The notes under the pieces: generated by a model | What the model was told of the DNA's origin: nothing | The model's input: the letters and a program-made list of their open reading frames with translations, nothing else | The model's database searches: none | In this document: in pieces, positions 1-7,310 of the stretch | Position numbering within the stretch: position 1 is the stretch's first letter | Layout: each line of letters opens with the position of its first letter | Program-made: the position numbers and the translations under genes | Assembly (NCBI GenBank): GCA_030628755.1 | Contig: DAOVQH010000066.1 | Coordinates: 1 to 10,241 of the forward strand | Source: Candidatus Cloacimonadota bacterium | Lineage (GTDB): Bacteria; Cloacimonadota; Cloacimonadia; Cloacimonadales; TCS61 | Length of the DNA: 10,241 bases | Direction: 5' to 3'

Positions 1-2
1 AT

Positions 3-323
3 GTTATAGAATGGTTGTTTAACTTTAATGTATTTCTTCTATACTCAAAGTGGGAAGGTTTGCCAATATCAATCTTGGAAGCTATGTCAGTTGGTTTACC
101 AGTAGTAGCATCTGATATTAAAGGTAACAGCGAACTTGTTAATGAGAATAATGGTTTACTTATTTCAATTAATGATATTGACAAATTAGAACAGGTGTTA
201 AGAAGTTTGCCTGATAAATTAAGTGAACTTAGTTCATGGGGAGAAAACTCAAGGAAAATGGTAGAAGAAAAATTTAATCTTAAAAACTTTGAGAATAATT
301 ATAAAAAAATATATGAATTATAA
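3..323 (+). CDS. GT4-family glycosyltransferase, C-terminal part (5' end outside window)
   Basis: This is the C-terminal nucleotide-sugar-binding half of a GT-B glycosyltransferase of family GT4. The frame is open to the left edge of the window, so it should be read as a partial gene rather than one starting at the internal TTG at 15. The visible protein (about 106 residues) begins just before the signature block 'SKWEGLPISILEAMSVGLPV', which holds the EX7E motif (glutamates encoded at 54-56 and 78-80). It is followed by 'VASDIKGNSELV', the loop that typically contacts the donor sugar-nucleotide. The tail ends 'NNYKKIYEL', the usual GT4 C-terminal helix. Donor and acceptor sugars cannot be told from this part. 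Family knowledge implies a cytoplasmic, membrane-associated enzyme adding one sugar to a lipid-linked glycan. The stop overlaps the start of the next gene by 11 bases, which suggests coupled translation. Confidence 0.93.
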   Translation, partial: VIEWLFNFNVFLLYSKWEGLPISILEAMSVGLPVVASDIKGNSELVNENNGLLISINDIDKLEQVLRSLPDKLSELSSWGENSRKMVEEKFNLKNFENNYKKIYEL

Positions 324-1368
324 AGAAATCTTATTTACTTTCTTACTTTCATTTATACTTACTTATTTATTAGTACCATTAAATATAAAATTCTCAAGAA
401 AATTTAAGTTAATTGATTATCCTCATGAAAGAGGAATCCATAAAAAAGAAATTCCTTTAGCTGGTGGTCTTTCCTTTGCAATTCCGATTTTAATTTTACA
501 GATACTTTTATATTTCAATTATAAATTATTTGGTTTTGAAAAAGCTATTGGACTCCAAATATTGAAACTTGCTATTGGCAGTTTTTTTATTCTTATTTTG
601 GGTTATTTAGACGATAAAAGAAAATTTACTGCAAGATATAAATTGGTGTTTCAAATAATAATAATCATAGCTATGTATTTCATGGGATTTAGAATGACAT
701 TGCTGACTAACCCTTTTGGTGAGGGAATTAATCTTGGTTTATTATCTTTTCCTATGACAATTGTCTGGTTTATATTTGTCATAAATGCATTTAATCTGAT
801 AGATGGGATTGACGGTTTAGCTGCAGGAATTGTAGTTATAACTACTGCAGTTCTTTCTGCAGTCAGTATTGTATTTTCAAACCAATTAATAGCATTATTA
901 GCTTTAATTATAATGGGAAGTAATTTGGCTTTTTTACGTTATAATTTTTATCCTGCACAAATATTTATGGGTGATACAGGTAGCTTGTTTATAGGATTTA
1001 ATATTGCAGCGATTTCTATTTTTGGGGCATCACAATTTAAAGGAATAACCACAATGACATTACTTATCCCAATAACTGTATTAATTATCCCGATTAGTGA
1101 TACAATTATGGCTATTTTTAGAAGAATTAAAAGAAAAAAAAATATTTTCCAAGCTGATAAAGAACACATACATCATAAGTTATTAGAAATCGGACTTTCT
1201 CAGAAATCGATAGCTGTAATATGTTATTTTGTTACCTTTCTATTTGGGTTGATAGCATTCGGTTTTTCTTTTGTTTCAAAAGAGATACTTTTATTAATTC
1301 TAATTCTCCTGACGTTAATTGTATTAATTATTCTTTATTTCATTTTTAAAAAAGGAAAAAGATTATGA
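313..1368 (+). CDS. wecA: WecA/TagO-type undecaprenyl-phosphate N-acetylhexosamine-1-phosphate transferase
   Basis: A polyprenyl-phosphate sugar-1-phosphate transferase of the MraY/WecA family. By family knowledge it moves HexNAc-1-phosphate from a UDP-sugar to undecaprenyl phosphate in the inner membrane, the first step of O-antigen, ECA or teichoic acid synthesis. The 351-residue protein is almost wholly hydrophobic, with about ten to eleven membrane segments. Family motifs are intact: 'HKKEIPLAGG' near residue 45, the Asp pair D100-D101 in 'GYLDDK', 'NAFNLIDGIDG' (N161, D164, D167), 'FMGDTGS' (D221) and the 'EHIHH' loop (H285, H287, H288). The HIHH form fits WecA/TagO rather than MraY. I chose the ATG at 313. 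A TTG at 289 would add eight residues but lies deeper in the previous gene, and neither site has a good ribosome binding site. The 3' end overlaps the next gene as ATGA. The substrate (GlcNAc or another HexNAc) is not determined by sequence alone. Confidence 0.92.
   Translation: MNYKEILFTFLLSFILTYLLVPLNIKFSRKFKLIDYPHERGIHKKEIPLAGGLSFAIPILILQILLYFNYKLFGFEKAIGLQILKLAIGSFFILILGYLDDKRKFTARYKLVFQIIIIIAMYFMGFRMTLLTNPFGEGINLGLLSFPMTIVWFIFVINAFNLIDGIDGLAAGIVVITTAVLSAVSIVFSNQLIALLALIIMGSNLAFLRYNFYPAQIFMGDTGSLFIGFNIAAISIFGASQFKGITTMTLLIPITVLIIPISDTIMAIFRRIKRKKNIFQADKEHIHHKLLEIGLSQKSIAVICYFVTFLFGLIAFGFSFVSKEILLLILILLTLIVLIILYFIFKKGKRL
1351..1356 (+). promoter_or_regulatory. Ribosome binding site of the propeller gene
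   Basis: The sequence AAAGGA lies 8 bases before the ATG at 1365, inside the end of the wecA-like gene. It is one of the two clear Shine-Dalgarno matches in the window; most other starts have none or only weak purine stretches. It supports the start at 1365 and shows the propeller gene can recruit ribosomes besides being coupled by the ATGA overlap. Confidence 0.6.
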
Positions 1369-3752
1369 AATGCCTTATAATTATTATTGCTTTATTAATG
1401 ATTATCTCGTTTGGGAACTGTTTAAAAAATTGGAAAGTATATACCAATACAACCCATATTTATGATGTAACTCAAATTGGATCAAAGCTTTACATTGCCA
1501 GTTGGGGTGGATTGGAAATATATAATTTGGATACTGAACAATTTGAAGAGAAATACACAACTATAGATGGTTTAACCAATAATGAAATAAGATCGTTGGA
1601 ATTCATGGATAGTTCAGAATTACTCTTAATAGGAACCAGAAACGGAGGAGTTAATCTTCTTTCTGAAAACGATTTTATAATGCCGATCAATGAGATTATA
1701 GGATTAGCATCTGATAGAGTTAATAAAATTGTTCACAAAGATTCGTTAATTTTTATTGCTACAAAAGAGGGAATTAGTGTTTTCACTGATAATCCTGAGT
1801 TTCCCTTTCCTTTTTTAGTTCATAATTATACAATTGAAAATGGACTTTCTGCAAATAATATAACATCATTACAAATATCAGAGAATGATTACCTTTATTG
1901 TGGGAGTGAATTTGGTCTGGATTACGTACATATTGATTCAATGAATGTTTTGAATTTATGGAACCACTTAAATGAAGAAAATTCCATTCTACCAAGTGAG
2001 AATATATCTTCTATCTATATAAATGAGAATATGATAGCTATTGGAACTGATAGCGGAGTTATAGTTACAAATGAGATTCAAAATCCTGAGTCATGGACTA
2101 TTTATAAAGATGGTGAGAGTGTTTTTCCTGTATATTTAGATAGTGAAAATAGTTTATGGTTCAGCTATGGTGTGTGGGATGATGATCTTTTAACAATACA
2201 GGATACTTCAGATTTTGCTATTACTAGAATTTCAGAGAATGGAACCGAGATTTCCTGGCAGGAGAATGAATCAGGTCTAACTACTTCTGATATTATGGGG
2301 TTCGAAGAAATTAACGGACAAATATGTGCATTTACATGGGGAGAGGGTGTTTTTGTATATGATGGAAATGATTGGAGTTCCAATATCAAGGCAGATTGTA
2401 TTATTGCGAACTTGGTCACGGATGTTGAAGTTGATAAAAAAGGCAAAATATGGGTTTCTAATGGCTATCTTGGGGGTGAAGTTCTTGGAAAAGGAACTAA
2501 AGGAATATCTTCTACTTCCGATGGACAAAATTGGGAAAATATTACATCGGAAGCGTATCCTTTATTAAAAACAAATAACGTTCTTGATATTGAAGTGGAT
2601 GTTAATAATAAAAAATGGTTTGCCTGCTGGCAGTTAGATGTAATTGGAAATTGCGGTTTATCAATATACGATGACCAGAATGATAACTGGGAAATCCTTT
2701 CCGGGCTCACAACAAATTATGTTACATCTATTAATAAAGATAATCAAGATAGAATGTGGGTAAGTACATTTAATGGGTGTAATATAGTAGAAGCACAGAG
2801 TAGTATCTATGTAACTCACCAATTTGAAATTTTATATTGTGATGATCAAAAGATTATGCTTACTTTTATAGGTAAAAAAAGAATCTATTTTGGTTCTCTT
2901 CACTATGGTTTACAATTTTGGGATGATACTTCAGATCCTGAAACAAATGGTGTTTATTGGGGAAGAACTCCTTTTATAGATTTACATGCTGGGCAAATTT
3001 TTGACATCGATTCAAGGGAAATCGATAATAAAGAAGAAATTTGGATTGCAGCTTCAACTGGATTATTCATGTTCGATGGTGAAGACTGGTTTTTATATGG
3101 AACTCACATAAAAAAGAAAGTATGGTGGAATAATTCTTGGTTCTGGGATGAAAATAATCCAAATCCAGAATACTGGTATTATGAGGGACAGGAACGACTT
3201 TATGGCTCTGAGCCAACCTTTCCCACAGCACTTTTTGTAGATCCTTTCGGTTTAATCTGGATAGGTACAAAGGATGCTGGTATTACTGTTTTTGATACAT
3301 CAAGAGATAAATTTACAAATTATACGACAGAAAATTCTCCTTTAATCTCCAATACAATAACTACTTTTTCATATGAACCAACTACGGGTACACTGTATAT
3401 CGGTACTAATGAAGGATTAAATTCTGTTGAGATAGGGATCTCAGTAGAGAATAATTTGGAAACTGAACTTTACAAAACAATTGCATATCCAAACCCGTTT
3501 TATCCTGATAATGGAAATTACCTCAGGATTGAGAATGTATCAAGTTACACAATGCCAAAAGGTGATGTATTCTGCCATATTTATGATCTGAATGGAGAAC
3601 TGGTTATAAAACTGTCAAAAGATATTTATGAACAATTCAGCTGGGATGGGAAAAATAAGGCTGAAAAGGAATGCAGCTCAGGAATTTATTTTTATGTAGT
3701 ATCTACATCTGATGGGCAAGTTTCTAAAGGAAAAATAATTCTTATACGCTAG
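1365..3752 (+). CDS. Secreted two-propeller protein with T9SS/FlgD-type C-terminal domain, PorZ-like
   Basis: A 795-residue exported protein. Residues 1-18 form a signal peptide (K2, then a hydrophobic run). C19 follows 'SFGN', which is a poor lipobox, so a lipoprotein is possible but unlikely. Residues 22 to about 695 hold roughly a dozen blades of the two-component-regulator-propeller type, with repeats such as 'DGLTNNEIRSLEF', 'IFIATKEGISVF', 'GLSANNITSL', 'GLTTNYVTSI' and 'IWIGTKDAGITVFD'. That is enough for two beta-propellers. Residues from about 700 to 795 are a beta-sandwich domain that opens with 'YPNPFYP' (708-714) and contains 'WDGKN' (from W760) and 'GIYFYVVSTSDG', as in T9SS sorting and FlgD-Ig-like domains. 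Length and order (signal, two propellers, C-terminal sandwich) match PorZ, the surface T9SS component that hands A-LPS to the sortase PorU. The first blades with 'NGGVNLL' also recall PorZ. There is no kinase or membrane domain, so it is not a hybrid sensor. The PorZ assignment is inference; another secreted propeller protein is the alternative. Confidence 0.82.
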   Translation: MKCLIIIIALLMIISFGNCLKNWKVYTNTTHIYDVTQIGSKLYIASWGGLEIYNLDTEQFEEKYTTIDGLTNNEIRSLEFMDSSELLLIGTRNGGVNLLSENDFIMPINEIIGLASDRVNKIVHKDSLIFIATKEGISVFTDNPEFPFPFLVHNYTIENGLSANNITSLQISENDYLYCGSEFGLDYVHIDSMNVLNLWNHLNEENSILPSENISSIYINENMIAIGTDSGVIVTNEIQNPESWTIYKDGESVFPVYLDSENSLWFSYGVWDDDLLTIQDTSDFAITRISENGTEISWQENESGLTTSDIMGFEEINGQICAFTWGEGVFVYDGNDWSSNIKADCIIANLVTDVEVDKKGKIWVSNGYLGGEVLGKGTKGISSTSDGQNWENITSEAYPLLKTNNVLDIEVDVNNKKWFACWQLDVIGNCGLSIYDDQNDNWEILSGLTTNYVTSINKDNQDRMWVSTFNGCNIVEAQSSIYVTHQFEILYCDDQKIMLTFIGKKRIYFGSLHYGLQFWDDTSDPETNGVYWGRTPFIDLHAGQIFDIDSREIDNKEEIWIAASTGLFMFDGEDWFLYGTHIKKKVWWNNSWFWDENNPNPEYWYYEGQERLYGSEPTFPTALFVDPFGLIWIGTKDAGITVFDTSRDKFTNYTTENSPLISNTITTFSYEPTTGTLYIGTNEGLNSVEIGISVENNLETELYKTIAYPNPFYPDNGNYLRIENVSSYTMPKGDVFCHIYDLNGELVIKLSKDIYEQFSWDGKNKAEKECSSGIYFYVVSTSDGQVSKGKIILIR

Positions 3753-3758
3753 AATAAA

Positions 3759-4748
3759 ATGAAGAAAAAACTCCTGTTTATTTCTGCTTATAATTCATCA
3801 TTTGTTAAGAATGATCTGAAAATTCTGAGAAAACACTACATAGTAAAAGCTCCTGACCTAGTTGGGAAAAAGAAAAATCTTTATGATTTGTTGTATTCAT
3901 TTTTTTCGATTTTATGGGGAGTGTTAAGATCAGATATTGTCTTTTGCTGGTTTGCAGATTTCAAAGCATATCTGGCCGTCTCGTTTGCAAATTTATTCGG
4001 TAAAAAATCATTTGTAGTTGTTGGTGGCTATGAGGTAACGAATCTACCGGAAATTAACTATGGTGGATTGCTAAATAAAGGTAATCTAAAAAGACTCAAG
4101 CATACATTATCGAAGGCAACTAAAGTGTTTGCTGTTTCCGAATTTAGTAAAACGGAAATAACAGATTTGATCTCAGGTATTGATATTAAAGTTCTTCATC
4201 ATGGATTAGACCTTAGCGAAAATAAATTACAAAAAGGAAATTTGGTAGTAACAATTGGTAATGCTGTAAAAGACATCTACAAATTAAAAGGATTGGAAAC
4301 TTATGTAAATACATCTCTGAAATTTCCTGAATTTACATTTGTTATAATCGGAAAATATGATGATGAAATCAAGCGAAAAATGTTGAAGATGAATTCGAAA
4401 ATTACCTTTAAAGGACAGATTCCTCAAGATGAAGTTTATAAATGGTTGAAAAAAGCTAAAGTTTACTGCCAGCTTTCTCTTCGTGAATCTTTTGGTTTTG
4501 CATTACTGGAAGCAATGAGCTTTGGATGTATTCCTGTTGTAACAAACCGTGGTGCTCTTCCTGAAGTTGTAGGAGAAACCGGTTTCATAGTTTCATATGA
4601 TGATGTTGAAGATACGGTAAATGCAATTAGACTTGCTATGAATTCTGATAATGATTCTGAAGTAAGAAAAAGGGTTAAAGATAATTTCTCACTGCAAAAG
4701 AGGGAATTGCTTCTGCTCAAAGAAATGAAGAGAACAGATGAGACTTAA
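3759..4748 (+). CDS. GT4-family glycosyltransferase
   Basis: A complete 329-residue GT-B glycosyltransferase, on the short side for GT4 (usually about 350-400). The N-terminal Rossmann domain has 'FCWFADFKAYLAV' and 'VVVGGYEVTNLPE' (the acceptor-side glycine loop). The linker has 'VFAVSEFSKTEI' and 'VLHHGLD'. The C-terminal domain starts at 'LVVTIGNAVKDIYKLKGLE', where the K-K-G stretch normally binds the donor diphosphate. It continues with 'ITFKGQIPQDEVYKWLKKAK' and the EX7E motif 'ESFGFALLE' (E243 and E251), then 'NRGALPEVVGETGF'. It has no signal peptide and should act on the cytoplasmic face of the inner membrane. The gap from the propeller gene is six bases with no evident ribosome binding site. 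The 3' end overlaps the deacetylase-like gene by 11 bases. The sugar specificity is unknown. Confidence 0.93.
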   Translation: MKKKLLFISAYNSSFVKNDLKILRKHYIVKAPDLVGKKKNLYDLLYSFFSILWGVLRSDIVFCWFADFKAYLAVSFANLFGKKSFVVVGGYEVTNLPEINYGGLLNKGNLKRLKHTLSKATKVFAVSEFSKTEITDLISGIDIKVLHHGLDLSENKLQKGNLVVTIGNAVKDIYKLKGLETYVNTSLKFPEFTFVIIGKYDDEIKRKMLKMNSKITFKGQIPQDEVYKWLKKAKVYCQLSLRESFGFALLEAMSFGCIPVVTNRGALPEVVGETGFIVSYDDVEDTVNAIRLAMNSDNDSEVRKRVKDNFSLQKRELLLLKEMKRTDET

Positions 4749-6273
4749 AATTGGCATTTGGGGATTTCAACCCGGATATGAGATAATCCTGGAACAGATT
4801 GGCATTCCGTATGAAAAGATATCTGAAGATACTAATATAACTTTAGAGAATTACTCTGTAATTATTATTTCGGAAATTGTTCAAGAATCTGATAAACCGG
4901 TTATTTTAGAATACCTAAATACCGGTGGTTCTGTATTACTGAACGCCAGATGCTGGGCAAATTTATATAGGAAGAAACTTAAACAGAAGAAAGTTCGATT
5001 CCTTATCTCAGATAACAATTCAATTTATTCATCGTTAGGATTAGTTGATATCTATACAAAAATTTCATTTGTTGATTCAAGAGAATTAGATATTCTTGAT
5101 GAAGGATTAAAAATATATAGTACAAAAATAGGTAATGGTTTTGCTTTAATATTTCCTTTTGAAATTAATTCACTTGTTTTGGATACTCAGTCACTCAGGA
5201 AGAGATTTTATACTGAAAGAAAAGAACTACCATCGGAAATTGTAGCTAGGGTTTCCAAAGGAAAGCTGCGAGAACTAGTGCGAATATCTTTGGAAAGGCT
5301 CCATCATAAAAGAGGACTACCTTTTGTTCATAAATGGTATTTTCCTGATAGCAGTGAAAATGTATTCATCTTCAGATTGGATACAGATTTCTGTTCTTCC
5401 CATCAAGCAAATAATATGGTTGAAGTATGTAGAAAAAATGGCATTTCAGCCACCTGGTTTTTAGATACAACATCTAAAGAACGACTGCAAAATTACGCAG
5501 AAATGAAAGATCAGGAATTAGCTTTGCATTGTGACAGACACCTGGTTTTCGATGATTATAAAAGCAATCTGGATAACATAAAGACAGCACTATCCAAACT
5601 TGAAAAATCAAGAATTAACCCAACAGGTTTTGCTGCTCCTTTTGGTGATTGGAATCCTGAACTGGCAAAAGTACTGGATGATATAAATTTGGAATACTCT
5701 TCTGAATTTACTTTAGACTATGATGATCTGCCCTTTTATCCATTTATAAATGGAAAGTTCTCAAAAGTTCTTCAGATCCCGATCCATCCAATAAGCCTGG
5801 GTTGGCTTCGTAGATCTCATTTTTTACCAAAAGAAATGCTGAATTATTACTTAAGATTAATTGATGATAAATTCCATTCAAATGAACCTATAATCATTTA
5901 TCATCATCCTCACCAAGAATATTTGGATATTCTTGATCAGGTGTTTCAATCTGTGAACAAATATAAAATACAAAAAATGACAATGTTTGAATATGCAAAA
6001 TGGTGGAAAAAGAGAATCGACACGCAACCTGATCTCTATTTTGAAGAAACAAGTTTGAGATCAAATTTAGAGAAGGGAGATATTTCCTTACGAATCACAT
6101 TGGAAAAAGGCTCCATAATAACAAAGCTAAATAAAAGGATAGACCTGGCAAATCTTAAGTTTATCAAACAGAAAAAAGTCGAACGTCAACCTGATTTAAA
6201 TAGGCTTCGTAAATGGTGCTGGCGAGATGTTTTGTATAATTATGAATCGATAAGAGGGAAAAGGAAGAAATGA
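4738..6273 (+). CDS. NodB-fold polysaccharide deacetylase-like protein with N-terminal GATase-like domain
   Basis: A 511-residue protein in three parts. Residues 1 to about 80 look like an alpha/beta (ThuA/class I amidotransferase-like) fold: 'KIGIWGFQPGYEIILEQIGI', then 'YSVIIISEIV' and 'LEYLNTGGSVLLNARCW'. Residues about 205-420 match the CE4/NodB deacetylase fold: 'FRLDTDFC' (D215, D217, motif 1), 'ALHCDRH' (H264, H268, metal-binding motif 2), 'GFAAPFGDWN' (297-306, motif 3) and 'IIYHHPHQE' (H389, H390, H392, motif 5). In motif 3 the arginine common in classical CE4 enzymes is replaced by alanine. Residues about 425-511 are a basic, Trp-rich tail of unknown role. There is no signal peptide or obvious membrane segment, so it is probably cytoplasmic. 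It overlaps both neighbouring glycosyltransferase genes, suggesting it acts on the same lipid-linked glycan. N-deacetylation is an inference from the fold; the protein could be catalytically altered. Confidence 0.82.
   Translation: MRLKIGIWGFQPGYEIILEQIGIPYEKISEDTNITLENYSVIIISEIVQESDKPVILEYLNTGGSVLLNARCWANLYRKKLKQKKVRFLISDNNSIYSSLGLVDIYTKISFVDSRELDILDEGLKIYSTKIGNGFALIFPFEINSLVLDTQSLRKRFYTERKELPSEIVARVSKGKLRELVRISLERLHHKRGLPFVHKWYFPDSSENVFIFRLDTDFCSSHQANNMVEVCRKNGISATWFLDTTSKERLQNYAEMKDQELALHCDRHLVFDDYKSNLDNIKTALSKLEKSRINPTGFAAPFGDWNPELAKVLDDINLEYSSEFTLDYDDLPFYPFINGKFSKVLQIPIHPISLGWLRRSHFLPKEMLNYYLRLIDDKFHSNEPIIIYHHPHQEYLDILDQVFQSVNKYKIQKMTMFEYAKWWKKRIDTQPDLYFEETSLRSNLEKGDISLRITLEKGSIITKLNKRIDLANLKFIKQKKVERQPDLNRLRKWCWRDVLYNYESIRGKRKK
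6261..6265 (+). promoter_or_regulatory. Ribosome binding site of the third glycosyltransferase gene
   Basis: AAGGA sits in a purine-rich stretch (6253-6269) just before the ATG at 6270, with a further AGAGGG upstream. It supports the start at 6270, which overlaps the previous stop as ATGA. Confidence 0.55.
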
Positions 6274-7307
6274 GAATATTTTTAGCAAGTTATCAATCAA
6301 TTATGTTGAACAAGGGTGGCCCGACTTATGTGGTTTTAAATCTTGAAAAAGAGTTAACAAAACTTAAAGTAGATGTTCGATTATTTGATATGTGGAATAA
6401 GAATAATGAATTTGGTAAAAATGAGTTATTACATGTTTTCAATGCCAGTATTGCCACCTACTCATTCGCTAAAAATTTAGTATCTTGTGGTGCACAATAT
6501 GTTGTAAATCCCATTTTTTACAGTAATCACCCAGCCTGGAAAATACGTATGTACCATACATTTGAAAAACCTGTGAGAACTGTTTTCAAGCGCAGTTTTT
6601 CTGATTATTATTACACAAGCTTTATATGCGAAAACGCCAAAAGAGTTTTACCAAATACAAAAGCAGAAGGTGAGTTATTGAGTAAAGCGATGAGGATAAA
6701 AAGTAATAAAATCCAAGTTATTCATAATGGTGTGGAAGAACGATTTTTGGATGCTGACCCCACTTTGTTCGAAACGAAATATGGACTTAAAGATTTTGTT
6801 TTACATGTTGGCCACGTTGGAGCTGTAAGAAAAAATTCATTTAATTTGATAAAAGCACTTCAAAAACTTGATGTTCCAGCAGTTATTATAGCTGATGTTT
6901 TAGATAATGCTGAAAGCAAAAAGTGCTTAGATGAAATTAACAAATCAAAAAATATTAAATTGATACAATGGGTTAAACACGATAATCCTCTTTTGGCTTC
7001 TGCTTATGCTGCCTGTAAAGCATTCGTATTACCTTCAAGATATGAAACTCCTGGAATTGCTGCAATGGAAGCAGCTCTCGCCGGAGCAAATGTAGTAAAT
7101 ACTCCTTATGGTGGGACAAAAGACTATTTCGCTGAGTTTGTTGACTACCATAATCCTCATTCAATTGATTCAATAGCAAATGCAATTGAAAAGTCATTGA
7201 ACAAGAAGAAAAATGACATTCTAAAGAACCATATTAAAGAGAACTTTCTCTGGAGTATAATTGCGAAGAAAACGCTTGAAATGTATCAAGATGTATTGGG
7301 AAAATAA
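6270..7307 (+). CDS. GT4-family glycosyltransferase
   Basis: A complete 345-residue GT-B glycosyltransferase. The N-terminal domain opens 'MRIFLASYQSIMLNKGGPTY', where the GGP(T/S) loop is the usual acceptor-side glycine motif. The middle has 'AKRVLPNTKAEGELL' and 'KIQVIHNGVEERF', the standard interdomain signature. The C-terminal domain has 'FVLHVGHVGAVRKNSFNLIKAL' with its basic donor-binding residues, 'AYAACKAFVLPSRYETPGIA' and the EX7E motif 'ETPGIAAME' (E259 and E267), then 'TPYGGTKDYF'. The last 34 residues ('KKKNDILK' to the end) form the terminal helices and are clearly related to the short frame at 8404-8505 on the far side of wecB. The start is fixed by the ATGA overlap and the AAGGA just upstream. 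It probably adds a hexose or HexNAc to the lipid-linked unit; the sugar is not predictable. Confidence 0.93.
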   Translation: MRIFLASYQSIMLNKGGPTYVVLNLEKELTKLKVDVRLFDMWNKNNEFGKNELLHVFNASIATYSFAKNLVSCGAQYVVNPIFYSNHPAWKIRMYHTFEKPVRTVFKRSFSDYYYTSFICENAKRVLPNTKAEGELLSKAMRIKSNKIQVIHNGVEERFLDADPTLFETKYGLKDFVLHVGHVGAVRKNSFNLIKALQKLDVPAVIIADVLDNAESKKCLDEINKSKNIKLIQWVKHDNPLLASAYAACKAFVLPSRYETPGIAAMEAALAGANVVNTPYGGTKDYFAEFVDYHNPHSIDSIANAIEKSLNKKKNDILKNHIKENFLWSIIAKKTLEMYQDVLGK

Positions 7308-7310
7308 TTT

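Noticed and set aside
289..312. Upstream TTG start for the WecA-like gene adding eight residues
   Set aside because: It lies deep in the previous gene, has no ribosome binding site, and adds a basic, non-conserved extension; the ATG at 313 fits the family start better.
1134..1142. Run of nine A in the WecA-like gene as a phase-variation tract
   Set aside because: It encodes the basic loop 'RKKN' found in this position in the family and is unremarkable in such an AT-rich genome; similar shorter A and T runs occur elsewhere.
1783..2710. Minus-strand and alternate-frame open frames across the propeller gene (and similar ones elsewhere)
   Set aside because: They lie wholly opposite or within well-supported genes, have no recognisable domains or ribosome binding sites, and look like chance openings.
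1365..3752. Hybrid two-component sensor because of Reg_prop repeats
   Set aside because: There is no membrane segment after the signal peptide, and no histidine kinase or receiver domain; the protein ends in a sorting-type domain.
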